From contig CP136063.1 of NCBI GenBank assembly GCA_032622095.1, positions 114,532,723 to 114,596,722 on the forward strand: DNA of 64,000 nucleotides, read 5' to 3'. The translations under genes were made by a program, and so were the position numbers. This document shows, one piece after another, positions 1 through 10,716 of this stretch (its first letter is position 1; the number at the start of each line of letters is the position of its first letter). This DNA comes from Siphonodentalium dalli. Lineage: Eukaryota; Mollusca; Scaphopoda; Gadilida; Siphonodentaliidae. Below the pieces are notes generated by a model that was given only the letters and a program-made list of their open reading frames with translations, was not told the DNA's origin and made no database searches.

Positions 1-190
1 TTAAATGAGGTCACTGGGTCAAATAGTTGCGATAACTCTTTCCCACCATAGTAATTCTTACAATGACTTCTTCTCAAATTTCATTAGGCCGAATTGGTTC
101 ATTTTTGGTACAAAGGGTCCTTGGGGGGAATGTGATTCAGATTATTTTGAAATGAGGTCACTGGGTCGAATGTGGGTGGAGCCAGTGACA
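1..190 (+). repeat. degenerate 'gaggtcactgggtcaaat' repeat
   Basis: Two degenerate units of about 130-170 bp containing gaggtcactgggtcaaatag and the ending ccagtgacataact. The same family recurs at 1640-2330, 16647-17190, 19400-19760 and 19872-20395. Similar sequences are common in marine invertebrate genomes; the type of element is not established. Confidence 0.7.
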
Positions 191-199
191 TAACTAAAA

Positions 200-600
200 A
201 AAAAAAAAAAATTGTTAAATTCAGATTTTTTGAATTTTCACCTTGCTCAATTTAACTAACAAAAAAAAAACATTTTAAACATGTTATAAAATTTGAAAAA
301 AGTGACACCATTATAACATCTGCAGAGTTATGAAACTTTAATCCTTAATGAAATTACAGAAATATTCCATGACCCATTCCCCCCTCCCACATGGCCCAGA
401 CCCCCTCCCCCCCTCCCACCCTGCACCCGACCAACATCTCTTCCAACCAATATCATCTCCAACTTCCAACTTTAATAAATGTTCTATCCGGAAACAGATA
501 TATTATATCCCTGTGCACAGATAGACAGAGAGATACACAGGTCATTAATCTAAATTAGAATAATATATGTCATCTGCTAGAAATTTAAAACAAACTGCTG
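200..600. repeat. dispersed repeat, second copy near 17830-18150
   Basis: From the A-run to about 560 the sequence (aaacatgttataaaatttg, agtgacaccattat, cccctcccacatggccc) closely matches 17845-18135. Both copies abut a CAAGCC-type hairpin element. No coding capacity. Confidence 0.7.
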
Positions 601-607
601 AATTTAG

Positions 608-1036
608 GGTGTCTGACATTTGCAGAATGAGGTCCCCAGAGGGTGAATTAGTGTTTCTACCCTGTACATCAGGCTAGCATCACCCAATACACCCTCCATG
701 GACCTAATTCTTCTTTGGCATCATCTTCTGGGAAGTATCTTAAGTATCAAATTGAAATTTTGTTTTAGTTACTTTTTGACTTTTTCCCTTCTGTTCAGTT
801 TCTATGTCCCCCTAATTTTCAGAAGATAAAATGCGTAATTGAGGTGCTCAATGGGTGTGCATTACAAACTTCAACTGTAGAACTTCAATCTATTCCTAGG
901 TTTCCCATAGCTGTTGAGGCCTAATCAGACTGAGGATTAATCTGGTGATGCTAACTCGCCTTGCGGAATATTGTCATTAAATTCACCTTTTGGGGACCTC
1001 ATTCTGCAAATGTCAGACACACTATATCAGACTTGT
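608..1036. mobile_element. CAAGCC-family hairpin MITE, copy 1
   Basis: Inverted repeat with arms gtctgacatttgcagaatg and its complement ctgcaaatgtcagac, each followed inwards by gaggtcccc..gggtgaatt. It belongs to a family of nine copies in the window; intact copies are flanked by 8-bp duplications, so hAT-type. Its left outer end is truncated. Confidence 0.75.
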
Positions 1037-1130
1037 TATAAATATTCCCTGGAGATCTGATAGATGTAATTAATTCCCAATTACAACAACAGTCTCATGT
1101 ATTGTTCAAATCTTTCAACAGGGCAAATAG

Positions 1131-1569
1131 CTTGCCTGTCATTTGCAGAATGAGGTCCCCCAGAGGGTGAATTTAGTGATGCTATCCCGCACAGTGAGCT
1201 AGCATCACCAAATTCACCCTCTGGAGACCTCATTCTGCTTAGGCCTCATCTTCTGGGAAGTATCTATAGTATCAAAATAACATTGTTGTTAGTTACATTT
1301 CCATTCTAGGAAGTTTCTATATCCCCTAATTTGCAGAAGATAAAATTCATAATTGAAGTCCCAATGGGTGAACATCACCAACTTCAACTGGGGAACTTCA
1401 ATCTTATCCTAGGTCTGCCATAGCAGTTGAGGGCCTTAGCAGAATGAGGTCCCCAGAGGGTGAATTTAGTGATGCTAGCCCGCTGTGTGGGATAGCGTCA
1501 CAAAATTCACCCTCTGGGGACCTCATTCTGCAAATGACAGACACACTATCAGACTATTTCAAGGCTTGA
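1131..1569. mobile_element. CAAGCC-family hairpin MITE, copy 2
   Basis: Same arms as the copy at 608. Two internal inverted segments (gaggtcccc..aattcaccctctgg) are arranged symmetrically. The right end reads ctatttcaaggcttg, the full terminus seen in the short copy at 43835. Confidence 0.75.
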
Positions 1570-1639
1570 TTGTATAATATATTGTGTTGCTTGAGGCCAG
1601 GCACGTACAATGTAGGAACAGACACGCTATTTGCAGGCT

Positions 1640-2330
1640 TGCTCCTTTGGTGATTGTGATTCAGATTTGTTCAATCAGGGTCACCAGGTCAAGTAGGTGC
1701 AAGTCCAGCTACATTACTCTTTCTCTCCATAGTAATTCATGATATGTCTTCTATGCAAGAATCAAATGGCCTATTTTGCTTATATTTGGTATGAAATTAC
1801 CTTTGGTGACAGATTTGTGAAAATGGGATCACAAAGTCAAATAAGGGCAGAGCCAGAGCCTTAACTATTTCACTACATAGTAATTCTTAAAATATGTTTG
1901 CAAGAACTAGTTGGTTTATTTAGCAAGGAATGTTCTTCCTTGACTGCAATTCAGATATTTTTAAATGGGGTCACCTGGTCAAATAGGGGCCAAGCGAAGG
2001 ACAGTTTCCCTCTTAATATGCGTCCTTCACAAGGACCATCAGGTCTATTTTACTGATATTTATGATATGTATGAAGGATTCTTTGGTGTCTGGGATTCAA
2101 ATTTATTCAGATGGGGTCACCAGGTTAATAGGGTGGGACCAGGGACATAACTATATGTCTCTATAGTAATTCTTAAAATGTCTTCTCAAGAGAGGTTGAA
2201 CTATTTAGCTTACATATAGTATGGAGGAATCAGGAGGATCCTTTAGTGACTGAGATTCAGATTTGTTAAAATGAGGTCAACCTGTCAAGAAATGGCGGGG
2301 CTATGGGGAGTTAACACTTTTCTGTCTAAT
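1640..2330 (+). repeat. array of degenerate 'ttcagatttgttcaaa' units
   Basis: Four or five diverged units of about 150-170 bp, each with gattcagatttgtt-like, gaggtcacc-ggtcaaat and ccatagtaattctta motifs. Older and more diverged than the copy at 16647. Confidence 0.65.
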
Positions 2331-2671
2331 AAAATCATTGAAATACCAAATTCATTAAAACATCTACCTTGGAACCACCTGACTGAATAATCTGACATAC
2401 ATGTATTGTGTTTTGGGTCCATGGATAATTGGGCTTCAAACATGTCTAAATGGTTTTAGAAAAAGGCGCTTGTGAGATTGGAAATTTTCAACAATTGAGA
2501 AAGTTTGAGGTGTCAGTTGTGAAATTCCAACCTAAGACTTGGGAGTCTGGAGCCCGGTCGGGAGGGGACTTGTTGAGCTGGAGGAGGGGGGTGATCAGTA
2601 GTGTACAGTTGGTAATTTCAAGGTGGATTTTCACCAATCTACATACGTGAAGTCTCTCTAGCCACATATCC

Positions 2672-2793
2672 TGTTTAGATCTACTTCTTTTAAAGTGATT
2701 ATGAAAAGTTCTGACTGTTGTGGTCTCCAGTCCCAGACTTATCAGTCTTTGCAGTCTGGTGAGCGACCCCACAGTCATTGACTGTCTTGTTTC
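2672..2793. repeat. 120-bp repeat shared with 20415-20532
   Basis: tttaaagtgattatgaaaag ... gtctggtgagcgaccccacag matches 20415-20532 almost base for base, with a 2-base insertion that changes frame between copies; this argues against coding function. The surrounding sequence differs. Confidence 0.7.
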
Positions 2794-2910
2794 GTATTAT
2801 ATTACCAAATCCTTCATCGTTTCTGGGTTATAAAAGTTTTGTGATGTGTGTTCTGCAAGGATATAATTGTTCTCCATGTCAATGGTTGCTATTTTCATCA
2901 AAGCTATTGA

Positions 2911-3144
2911 CCCTTCCATGACTGGAGCTTCCTGAATTTTTTTGAAAACCCTGTGCCAATGCTTTCTCTTATATATGCGAGTCTCCCATAGGGAGCATTG
3001 CATATATAAGAGAATACATTGGCCTAACAATATTTACTTTGACCTTGTAAACCAGTGCATTCTCTTATATAATGTCAGGCATAAGAGAATGCACTGGCAC
3101 AGGATCTTTAATGATGCACCAGCTCAGCTCCCATCATGAAAGGG
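2911..3144. mobile_element. TTAA-type double-hairpin MITE (CCCTTTCATGAC family)
   Basis: Ends cccttccatgactggagct and agctcccatcatgaaaggg are an inverted pair; inside are two hairpins built on ttctcttatatatgcgag. The left flank is TTGA (mutated TTAA) and the right flank is TTTAAA. TTAA target and CCC..GGG ends point to the piggyBac superfamily. Seven copies are in this window. Confidence 0.75.
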
Positions 3145-4036
3145 TTTAAATAAGATGAGATAATTTTATCTAAATTTGGTGGTATGAGCTAGTTCTTATT
3201 GTTTGTCGATTATTTATTATTTTTGCCTCTTGATAATTTAGTAAAACCAAGACGGCCAACAAGCCAATGAGATATTTCCCAGTGGAGAAGGTGTCTGGGA
3301 AGCATGGTTGGCGGTATGAATGCTGTAGCACGTTTTCTTATTAGACACTGTGCTCATCAACATATAAAGCTAAAGTACTGAGACTGCTGTCAAATTAACC
3401 AATTGTCTGAGAGAAAACCTATTATTATAACACCTCACTGTTACATGCATACCAAAGTTTGCAGATGAATTTTATTGTCTTAAATTGGTCATCAACATTA
3501 TTACCAGACATTTAACTAATTAATCAAAAGTAATCAATTAATCATTGATTAATTGGGACGATTAATCGATTAGCAAAATAGATCATCGTTTCAACCCTAA
3601 TAGAAATATAAGATTGAAAAACTAAATTCCCACATCCACTTATTCATAGACCTATGATATTTATTTTGAATGACTTTCCGACAATGAAAAATAAAAATTG
3701 ACCGATCTCAGACATTCAAACTGACCCTACCCCTTTAAAGATTCCCTGTCCAATTTGACACACCTAAATTACTTCAACTTCGGGAGTAAACAAATATTTG
3801 TTTTAATTTTATTCGAGGAAGTCACCTTCCAAAGCTCTGCGCTATTACCGGTAGATTAATAAAAAAAAATCTATTTATTTTGTCCACTTCAAATTTTTTT
3901 GAGGCGAGCCAAAACTCCTCTTGACTCTGCCTGGAAATATATAGGCAGGTCATGGTTTTCCATTGCTTTTGTGATCGGAAATGATTTCTGGAATAAAATA
4001 CCACCAAAATGATCACTATCATGAAAATAGAGAAGT
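3145..4036. other. non-coding stretch with a one-ended repeat
   Basis: No gene seen. Around 3536-3600 is an AT-rich motif (attaatcgattag ... gtttcaaccctaat) that resembles one end of a hAT-like hairpin element, without a visible partner. A short exon-like stretch at 3243-3291 is discussed under rejected items. Confidence 0.4.
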
Positions 4037-4044
4037 GGATATAT

Positions 4045-5110
4045 CAGGCCTCAGCCTAGGGGTTCAGAACAGGGAGACTTGAAGTCTCCCTCCAGGAAAT
4101 TTAGGGAGACTTCAGGAAATTTAGGGAGACTTCAGGGAGAAGTGGGGAGACTACCAAAAATTGACAATTTTCAAATATCGCTTTATTTTATAACATCAAT
4201 AACAAATTAAAAAAGTTAAAATAAGAAATAAAACTAAAATTTTTTGACTTTATCTGAAATCAGCGTAATTAATTGTTATTATACATTTAACAGTCTGAAT
4301 CATGATCAGATGTAGTTGGTGGACCCAACTAATCAAATATTCAGCCGTGCTCTGATAATTAACGTCAGATTTGCGGACTAGATCAGATGATGCATGTAAC
4401 TTTTTAAGTTTAATTTGGTCACGGCTGTAATGTGGGTGTCCGCTAAAATAAACAATAAGGACTAACTAACAAAGATCGAGTTGCTAAAGCTTTTATTAAT
4501 TAATGGCCTCCCTTAATTAATGCCAACATCACTGGTATAATCCGATTAAAGCAATAAACTTGACATTTATTTGCGGCTACGGAAGCGGTCTCTTCAAAAA
4601 GTGGGACGCGGTCTCTTCAAAAAGTACGACGCGTTACCGAAACGAACTTCCGAACATACTCTGATAATTGCGTAATTTTGTTTTTATATCTGAAAAGCGG
4701 GACGGCAGTCTTTTAAGTTAATTAAAACATTTATTTGTGACACTCACGATGGTCAGTAACAACACAGATGCGAACATATCGTGTTTTCAGCGTGTCAAAA
4801 CATTCGTGATTAACATTCATTACCGCAAAGCGAACAAAGGCGACTGAATAACAACACAAAACAATAGGTCATATTTTATTTTTTATTTTAAACACTTGGG
4901 TCTTTGTCTCTGAATCTTCTGTTTCTTTTTGGGATGGCCGCCACAATTCATCTATATACGGACATGTCTGGGAAAAAAATTAAGGAAAAAAAAACAAAAA
5001 ACCCCCTAAAATTGAAGGCGACTTCGATTTCGCATCAGAGCGACGATAGGGCGAAGTCAGCGACAGTAAGGCGACAATCTCGCCCGAGTCGCCTTGTGAG
5101 CTGAGGCCTG
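4045..5110. mobile_element. hAT-type non-autonomous element with 8-bp TSD
   Basis: Ends CAGGCCTCAGC and GCTGAGGCCTG are inverted and flanked by an exact 8-bp duplication, ggatatat (4037-4044 and 5111-5118). 1,066 bp with no long ORF. Inside are short tandem pieces (agggagacttcaggaaattt) near the left end and cggtctcttcaaaaagtggg repeated at about 4590. Confidence 0.85.
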
Positions 5111-5118
5111 GGATATAT

Positions 5119-5640
5119 ACCACACTGATTACACATGCAGTTAGATGTTTCTGACGACGTGTGTGTGGGGGAAATCCAGAATTTCCTATTCGAACCAGGA
5201 GTAATAATATATGGCATCTGTCAACAACACTCGTTCAGTGTTCAAACTGCCATGATATTATTTTAGTATATGTCTTTTCGGAAACTATGATGTCTATTTG
5301 GTATTGTTGTGAGTATTTTTTTGGTTATAAATTAATTTTGATCACTAAAGCAGTATATTGATAAATATTTTCCAGGCTGCCAAAAATTACATATCTCGGG
5401 AAATAACAAATTTCAAAATTTTATATCTGATCACTCCGAGCTTTGATTGGTGGGTTCCTCAACTCGAATCAAAATTTTTTTGCCCCGAAACCATAGAAAT
5501 AGTAATTTTGAAGCCTTAATTCGGATTATGCATCTTTAAGTAAACTTGTATGTTTGCTAAATGAATGTCAAGGACAGCTTTCTCATTACTTACGCAATAG
5601 CATAGCATGAAGATATATTTCTGTCACATTTGCTGTATGT
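5119..5640. other. non-coding, nothing recognised
   Basis: AT-rich sequence with no credible ORF, splice pair or repeat that I could match elsewhere in the window. Confidence 0.4.
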
Positions 5641-5687
5641 TATATTCAAACTGTTAGCTCTATTGCTTCTGTCTGACTCAATATTTA

Positions 5688-5935
5688 TCATTTATAACAC
5701 TTGCTTTCCTAATAAATTCTCCCATTCAGTTATAAAAGTAAATATTGGAATGGTCTATTATTCATCTGTAGGGGTGTTCAGTAAATATAAGCAGATGTCA
5801 GACATGCGAACAAATCATGCAAGTGCAGAAGGATCTTATTCTTTGATGATAATGTTAAGAGAATAAGTTCAACAAATGGCCTATTTGAACATTTCCTAAG
5901 GGAACTACTTGGTCACTTGTAAAGAAACATTAACC
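5688..5935. mobile_element. TTTAGTAAAG-family MITE remnant
   Basis: Shares ctcccattcagttataaaag, ctattattcatctg and cctaagggaactactt with copies at 8894, 13380, 43131, 51066 and 51651. Ends are worn. In the best copy (13380) the family is TTAA-flanked. Confidence 0.6.
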
Positions 5936-6636
5936 CTTTCAACCTAGTGCGCAGATATATTGATGTAAACCATAACTTTGCGGAATGTATTAATATCTGC
6001 GCAGAAACATGTGAGTTTTGTTTATGTTATCGCTAAAAATATATAGAATGCTTGTCCACTATTTAAACACTGGCGACAGACAATGGATGATTAGATACCA
6101 GAGGGTTACCTCTGAATGAGAAGAACTGTTAGTGAAATTCTAGGATATTGACAAAGTTTTTATGGTTGTCAAACATTGAAGGTCACTCAGTGGTTCCTGT
6201 TTACTTCTGTGATGTGAGAGAAACTATTTAATAGCCAATCTTGTTGCCATAGGAGGTGGCTAAAATACAACATGGCAGTTTTAATGTTTTGAAATGTCTT
6301 AAACGTTATTTTGGTATAAATTATGTTGGAATTTAACTACTCTGCAATTACTTATATGGTAAATTTTCAAACATTTCTCACCCAGCTTGGTATCTATTTA
6401 GCTGGTTTATAGGGGGCATGTTTACAAGATATAAACTTATCTTTTATACACAGTTTTTTCACCGTTTTTTTTTGTGGTCTGAAGTTACTTAGAATAGTAG
6501 ACTGTTATTGTAACTGATTAATTATATCCTCACTCTATAATAACTTACTTCATGTTTCATCACTTACTTTCTCAGTGAAATAGTTTAATGTTACTCTTAT
6601 GTATACTAAATTTATTCTATAATTTTGGCACACTTG
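5936..6636. other. non-coding, nothing recognised
   Basis: Begins with attaaccctttcaacctag, which resembles a TTAA-element end, but I found no matching right end. No ORF or exon. Confidence 0.35.
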
Positions 6637-8232
6637 AACCCTTTGAACCAGTAACACCGATATTTAGGTGCAAACGAACCGTGACTATATCACGTAACAC
6701 CGATATTTCGGTGCAGCGACAACATGAGTCGGTAGCAAATTTATATATGGTACAACGAGCGTCTGACCCACTGATTTATATTTAAATGGCGCCAACATGT
6801 CGGTGGTGTCCATGGTGCGTATGGAATGGTTGGCCACAAGTATTGGGTAGAAATATATGCGCATAGCATCTAATCTACAAAAACATATGATATTTTAAGC
6901 GAGCTGTGCCGCTATATTTACGGCATATAATTTCGTGTTCCCCGTGTGTGTACAGAACAGATATAATTTAGACACACAGTTTCAATTACCCTCGCGAATA
7001 TTATGTTCTGCTACGTATGGGGAAGGGTTATCGCATATCAAGTTGATTTATTCGCACATGCGCAGACCAGCGCAATGACACATAAATGGTTTACAACGTA
7101 CTGACACACGACATGCCCACTAATATATATTTAAATGGGCCTATATTGATTTCCACATAATTAAAAATATCGCCATTTTGAAGCATCGGATAATAATTAA
7201 ACAGGCGATGCATGCCATTGGTAAAGCTATGTATGTGCTGTGGTGTCATAATGCATGGGTCGCATGAGAAGCTATTTGGTAATAGGAGACAGGGGCATTT
7301 TCTCCAGACCAAGTATTGCGTAGCTATTCGAGTTTGGTTTACCCAGAACTGTAAAATAACCAGCACTGTGTGCCTCGACACTGACCAGATAAGGCAAAAT
7401 TCAACTCAATTATTATGGCAATGCTGTCATTGATCACGTATGGTATTTGCTTAGCAACCATTTCTACCCTTCAATAAGGTGACGGGTCGATGATTCTGGT
7501 CAGGTATATCTTAAGTTTCACATTAGGATATTGGTTGCATAAACGCAATTCGCTGATGTATAATTACAACACTATAAGCTAGATATCGTTTATCCTGCAA
7601 CTTTCGGGTAGTTGCCTAGTAACCGTTTCTAAAGAGAGATCGGGTGGCAAAGTCTCCAGATCTTACAATGATCAGTGGTCCATGCATAGCATGCCTGCAC
7701 AGTTTCAGGTTGGTGTCCCCTTTGAACATAACCAACACCATGCGACTAGACACTGTCTAAATTAAGGAAAAAAACATACCACTGAATGGTTAGTGCAATG
7801 ATGTCATTCGATCATTTGTAGTATTTGCTTAGCAACAGTTGCTACCCTTAAAATGACTTAAATGGGATATTTGGTTCACTATTAATTCTGGTCAGTTATA
7901 TCTCAAATTTCACGTTAGGGTATTACCTGCATCAAAAACGCAATCACTGGGGTTGAATTACGACGCAATAAGCTATAATTGCATTTTCCAGTCAATTCCG
8001 GGTAGTTGCCTAGCAACCGTTACCAAGAAGTTGCCACGAGGCAAAGTCTTGCGATCTTATAATGATCGCTGATCAATGGGGGACAAACCTGTAATATGTT
8101 TCAGATCTGTGTCATAATTTAAACATAATCAAAAATATGCGACGAGACACTGTCTAATTTAAGCGGAAATACCACTGGGAGCCCCGGGTCAGGGTGTCCA
8201 TCGCTGTGGGGCATCAGGGTTCAAAGGGCTAA
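6637..8232. mobile_element. possible CCCTTTGAACC-ended element with internal duplication
   Basis: Left end ccctttgaacc and right end ggttcaaaggg are inverted. Flanks TGAA and CTAA could be worn TTAA. Inside, about 376 bp are duplicated in tandem (about 7418-7793 and 7794-8170), sharing tttgcttagcaac, gggtagttgcctag and gcgac/tagacactgtctaa. No coding region. Copy divergence suggests age. Confidence 0.5.
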
Positions 8233-8424
8233 AGGGACATAAGGCACTCGCAGAGAGTAAATGTTAAAATAGTCCATACAACCATCATAATTAAGAAAAA
8301 TGTGGAGAGGAAATAGATAGACTTTGTTCCAATTTCTATTGTTGAAAACTCTTCTTCATTTAATCAACAAACAACTTTTGAGCAAATTCTGATCAAATCA
8401 TGAAGGCTTACATTACAAAAGGAC

Positions 8425-8847
8425 CAAGTCTGAGTTTAGTGTGCCTGAATGAGGTCCCCAGAGGGTAACTTAGTGATGCTATCCTGCATAGCAGGCTGGC
8501 ACCACCAAATTCACCTCATTCTGCATGGCCTCATCTGCTATAGACATAGAAATAGACTCAGATTGAAGTTCCCAAATGGTGAATATTGTGATCTACCCCC
8601 ATTGGGAACCTCGATTATGCAATGTGTCATCTGCCAATTTGGTGATATAGAGAAACTAAACTAAAAAAGAAATAGAATCTATGTGAAGAAGTTTCTATAG
8701 AAATTTGATAATAAAGAATCTTTCCAGAGAAGATGAGGCCTAAGCAGAATGAGGTCCCCAGAGGGTGAATTTAGTGATGCTAGCCTGCTAAATTCACCCT
8801 CTGGGGACCTCATTCTGTAAATAACAGGCACACCAAATGCAGACTTG
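8425..8847. mobile_element. CAAGCC-family hairpin MITE, copy 3
   Basis: Ends caagtctgag..gtgcctg and caggcacac..cagacttg, flanked by aaaaggac and aaaaggaa, a 7-of-8 duplication. Internal arms gaggtccccagagggtgaat repeat symmetrically. Confidence 0.75.
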
Positions 8848-8893
8848 AAAAGGAAAGAGTATAATATTCCAGAAAGCACAGGTTTTCAACTTT

Positions 8894-9127
8894 CTCTTTC
8901 TATACTAAATTTATTGTCACATTCAGTTATAAAAGTATAATCTGTTATTCATCTGGAGGGATGTTCAGGAAATAAAAGCAGACGACAGATAACAGAAAAT
9001 ACAGACAGATTAATATTCATGAAATATTCAGATAATTTAAGTTCCATATCATTTGTTGAACTTCTTATCTGAACATTTCATGAGGGAACTCCTCGTCAAT
9101 GTGTATTTAGTATAGAATGGGTCAAAC
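8894..9127. mobile_element. TTTAGTAAAG-family MITE
   Basis: Ends tttctatactaaatt and atttagtatagaatggg are inverted; interior matches the copy at 13380. Confidence 0.65.
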
Positions 9128-9276
9128 ATTTCATTTGCAATTACATTGTATGTTGATAAATTAAATGACGTTCACTGTCACAGTAATGTTTACATAACAA
9201 TGGGTTCAAAATGCAAGATCTCATCACTCGAGAGTTATTAGTAATAAAAATAAGAAAAAAAATTATTTTTCACATT

Positions 9277-9280
<4 letters not shown>

Positions 9281-9310
<30 letters not shown>

Positions 9311-9312
9311 TT
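9281..9312 (+). repeat. (AAT)n microsatellite, tail of the LINE
   Basis: Eleven or so AAT units directly abut the 3' end of the minus-strand LINE. Microsatellite tails of this type mark the 3' ends of CR1/L2-like elements. Confidence 0.85.
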
Positions 9313-9420
9313 TATATAGCGCCTATCCCCCGCAAGGGGCCCTAAGCGCTTTACACATTATATAAATACACAAGAAATGCACATGGAAAATAGTCAATAG
9401 ATATGTGGAATTATATATAA

Positions 9421-10635
9421 TCAGATTTTGTTAGTTTTCTTTGTGTCGGGGTAGCGTCGTCGGAATATGTGAGTTTTTAAAGCAGATCGAAAATCGGTTA
9501 GCAAGCAAGATTGTCGCATTTCATTTGGTAGAGAGTTCCAAATGTCGGGACAGGCTACAGAGAAAGCTCTGTCGCCGACGGTCAAAAGATTTGCACCTTG
9601 AGGGCAGAGAAGGGACGATTCACCAGAACGAAGTGTTCGCCGGGGAGTGTATGGATATATCAGACTGTTAATATATTCGGGAAGGGATTCAGAGATAAAC
9701 ATCCGACGGAAACCAAATGTTGCTATTTTGAATTGTATCCGATCTTTGATAGGTAGCCAGTGAAGGTCGGCGTGCATGGTTGTTACGCTACAGCCTTTCC
9801 TTCTTCGGAGTACAATTCTGGCGGCGGTGTCCTGCAAGCGTTGAAGTCTGTTGATTTGCGAATCGGGGAGCCGGAATAATAATATGTTACAGTAGTCTAG
9901 ACGACTCATAACAAACGAAGCAACAAGTTTTTTTGCTGTGTCAACAGTGAGATATTTGCGGACCTGGCCAAGGCGTCGCAGTTCCAAAAATATAGACTTG
10001 CAGAGGTGGTCGATATGTGTCTCCATAGACAGTGTTTGATCGAGATGGACTCCTAGATTTTTGACACACGAAGAGAAGATAATAGTGTCACGATCTGCTT
10101 GCAGTGATGTAATGCACAATTGGTTGACAATGGATGGTTTTGCAACCCACATGGCTTCAGTTTTGTCGTTGTTTAACATCAGTTTATTGGCGGTCATCCA
10201 GGTTTTAACAGAGGAAAGACAGCTCTCGATCCTATTCACTAGGTATGAGTCTTGATCGGGTCTGTCGGAAAGGTATAACTGTGTGTCGTCTGCATACATG
10301 TGTACACATATGCCTTGAGATCGTATAACAGCACCGATAGGTTTGGTGTAAAGCAGGTATAGAATTGGTCCTAGAACAGAACCCTGGGTCACGCCAAAAT
10401 CAAGATTGTAATACTTTGATAACAGATTGCCAATTTGTATTCTCTGTTGACGACCAGTTAGGTAAGAAACGAACCACTGTAGGACAGTACCGGAAATGCT
10501 GAATGATCTTTCTAGTCGATGTAGCAGAATTTGGTGATCAATCGTGTCGAACGCTGCGCTAAGGTCTAACAAACACAGAATAGAAACGAGACCTTCATCA
10601 GACGCAACAAGAAGATCAGATGTTATTTTCAGCAT
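9421..10635 (-). pseudogene. LINE ORF2 C-terminal part: reverse transcriptase
   Basis: 404 codons from a Met, in the same frame as the upstream part; the open frame extends back to the stop at 10717. Reverse transcriptase motifs are intact: LDLSAAFDTIDHQILL (27 codons or so from the Met), GVTQGSVLGPILYLLY at 81-96 and the catalytic YADD at 114-117. A C-terminal region with LHWLPIKDRIQFK is typical of CR1/L2-like elements. Only one nonsense codon separates the two parts, so the copy is young but inactive as it stands. Confidence 0.85.
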
Positions 10636-10716
10636 CGCGGTCTCAGTGCTATGCCCTGTGTGATAAGCAGACTGGAAAGGTTCCCATAGTTTATTATTAT
10701 TGAGGTGCGTTTTGAG

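Noticed and set aside
3243-3291. Exon-like stretch TKTANKPMRYFPVEK between ataatttag and GAGAAG|gtgtct
   Set aside because: Pyrimidine tract is weak and its exit phase (0) does not match the entry of the next assigned exon at 13756. No partner exon found.
5161-5220. tRNA-like stretch around attcgaaccagg
   Set aside because: A GGTTCGAAT-like box appears on the minus strand, but no acceptor stem, anticodon arm or A-box could be fitted.
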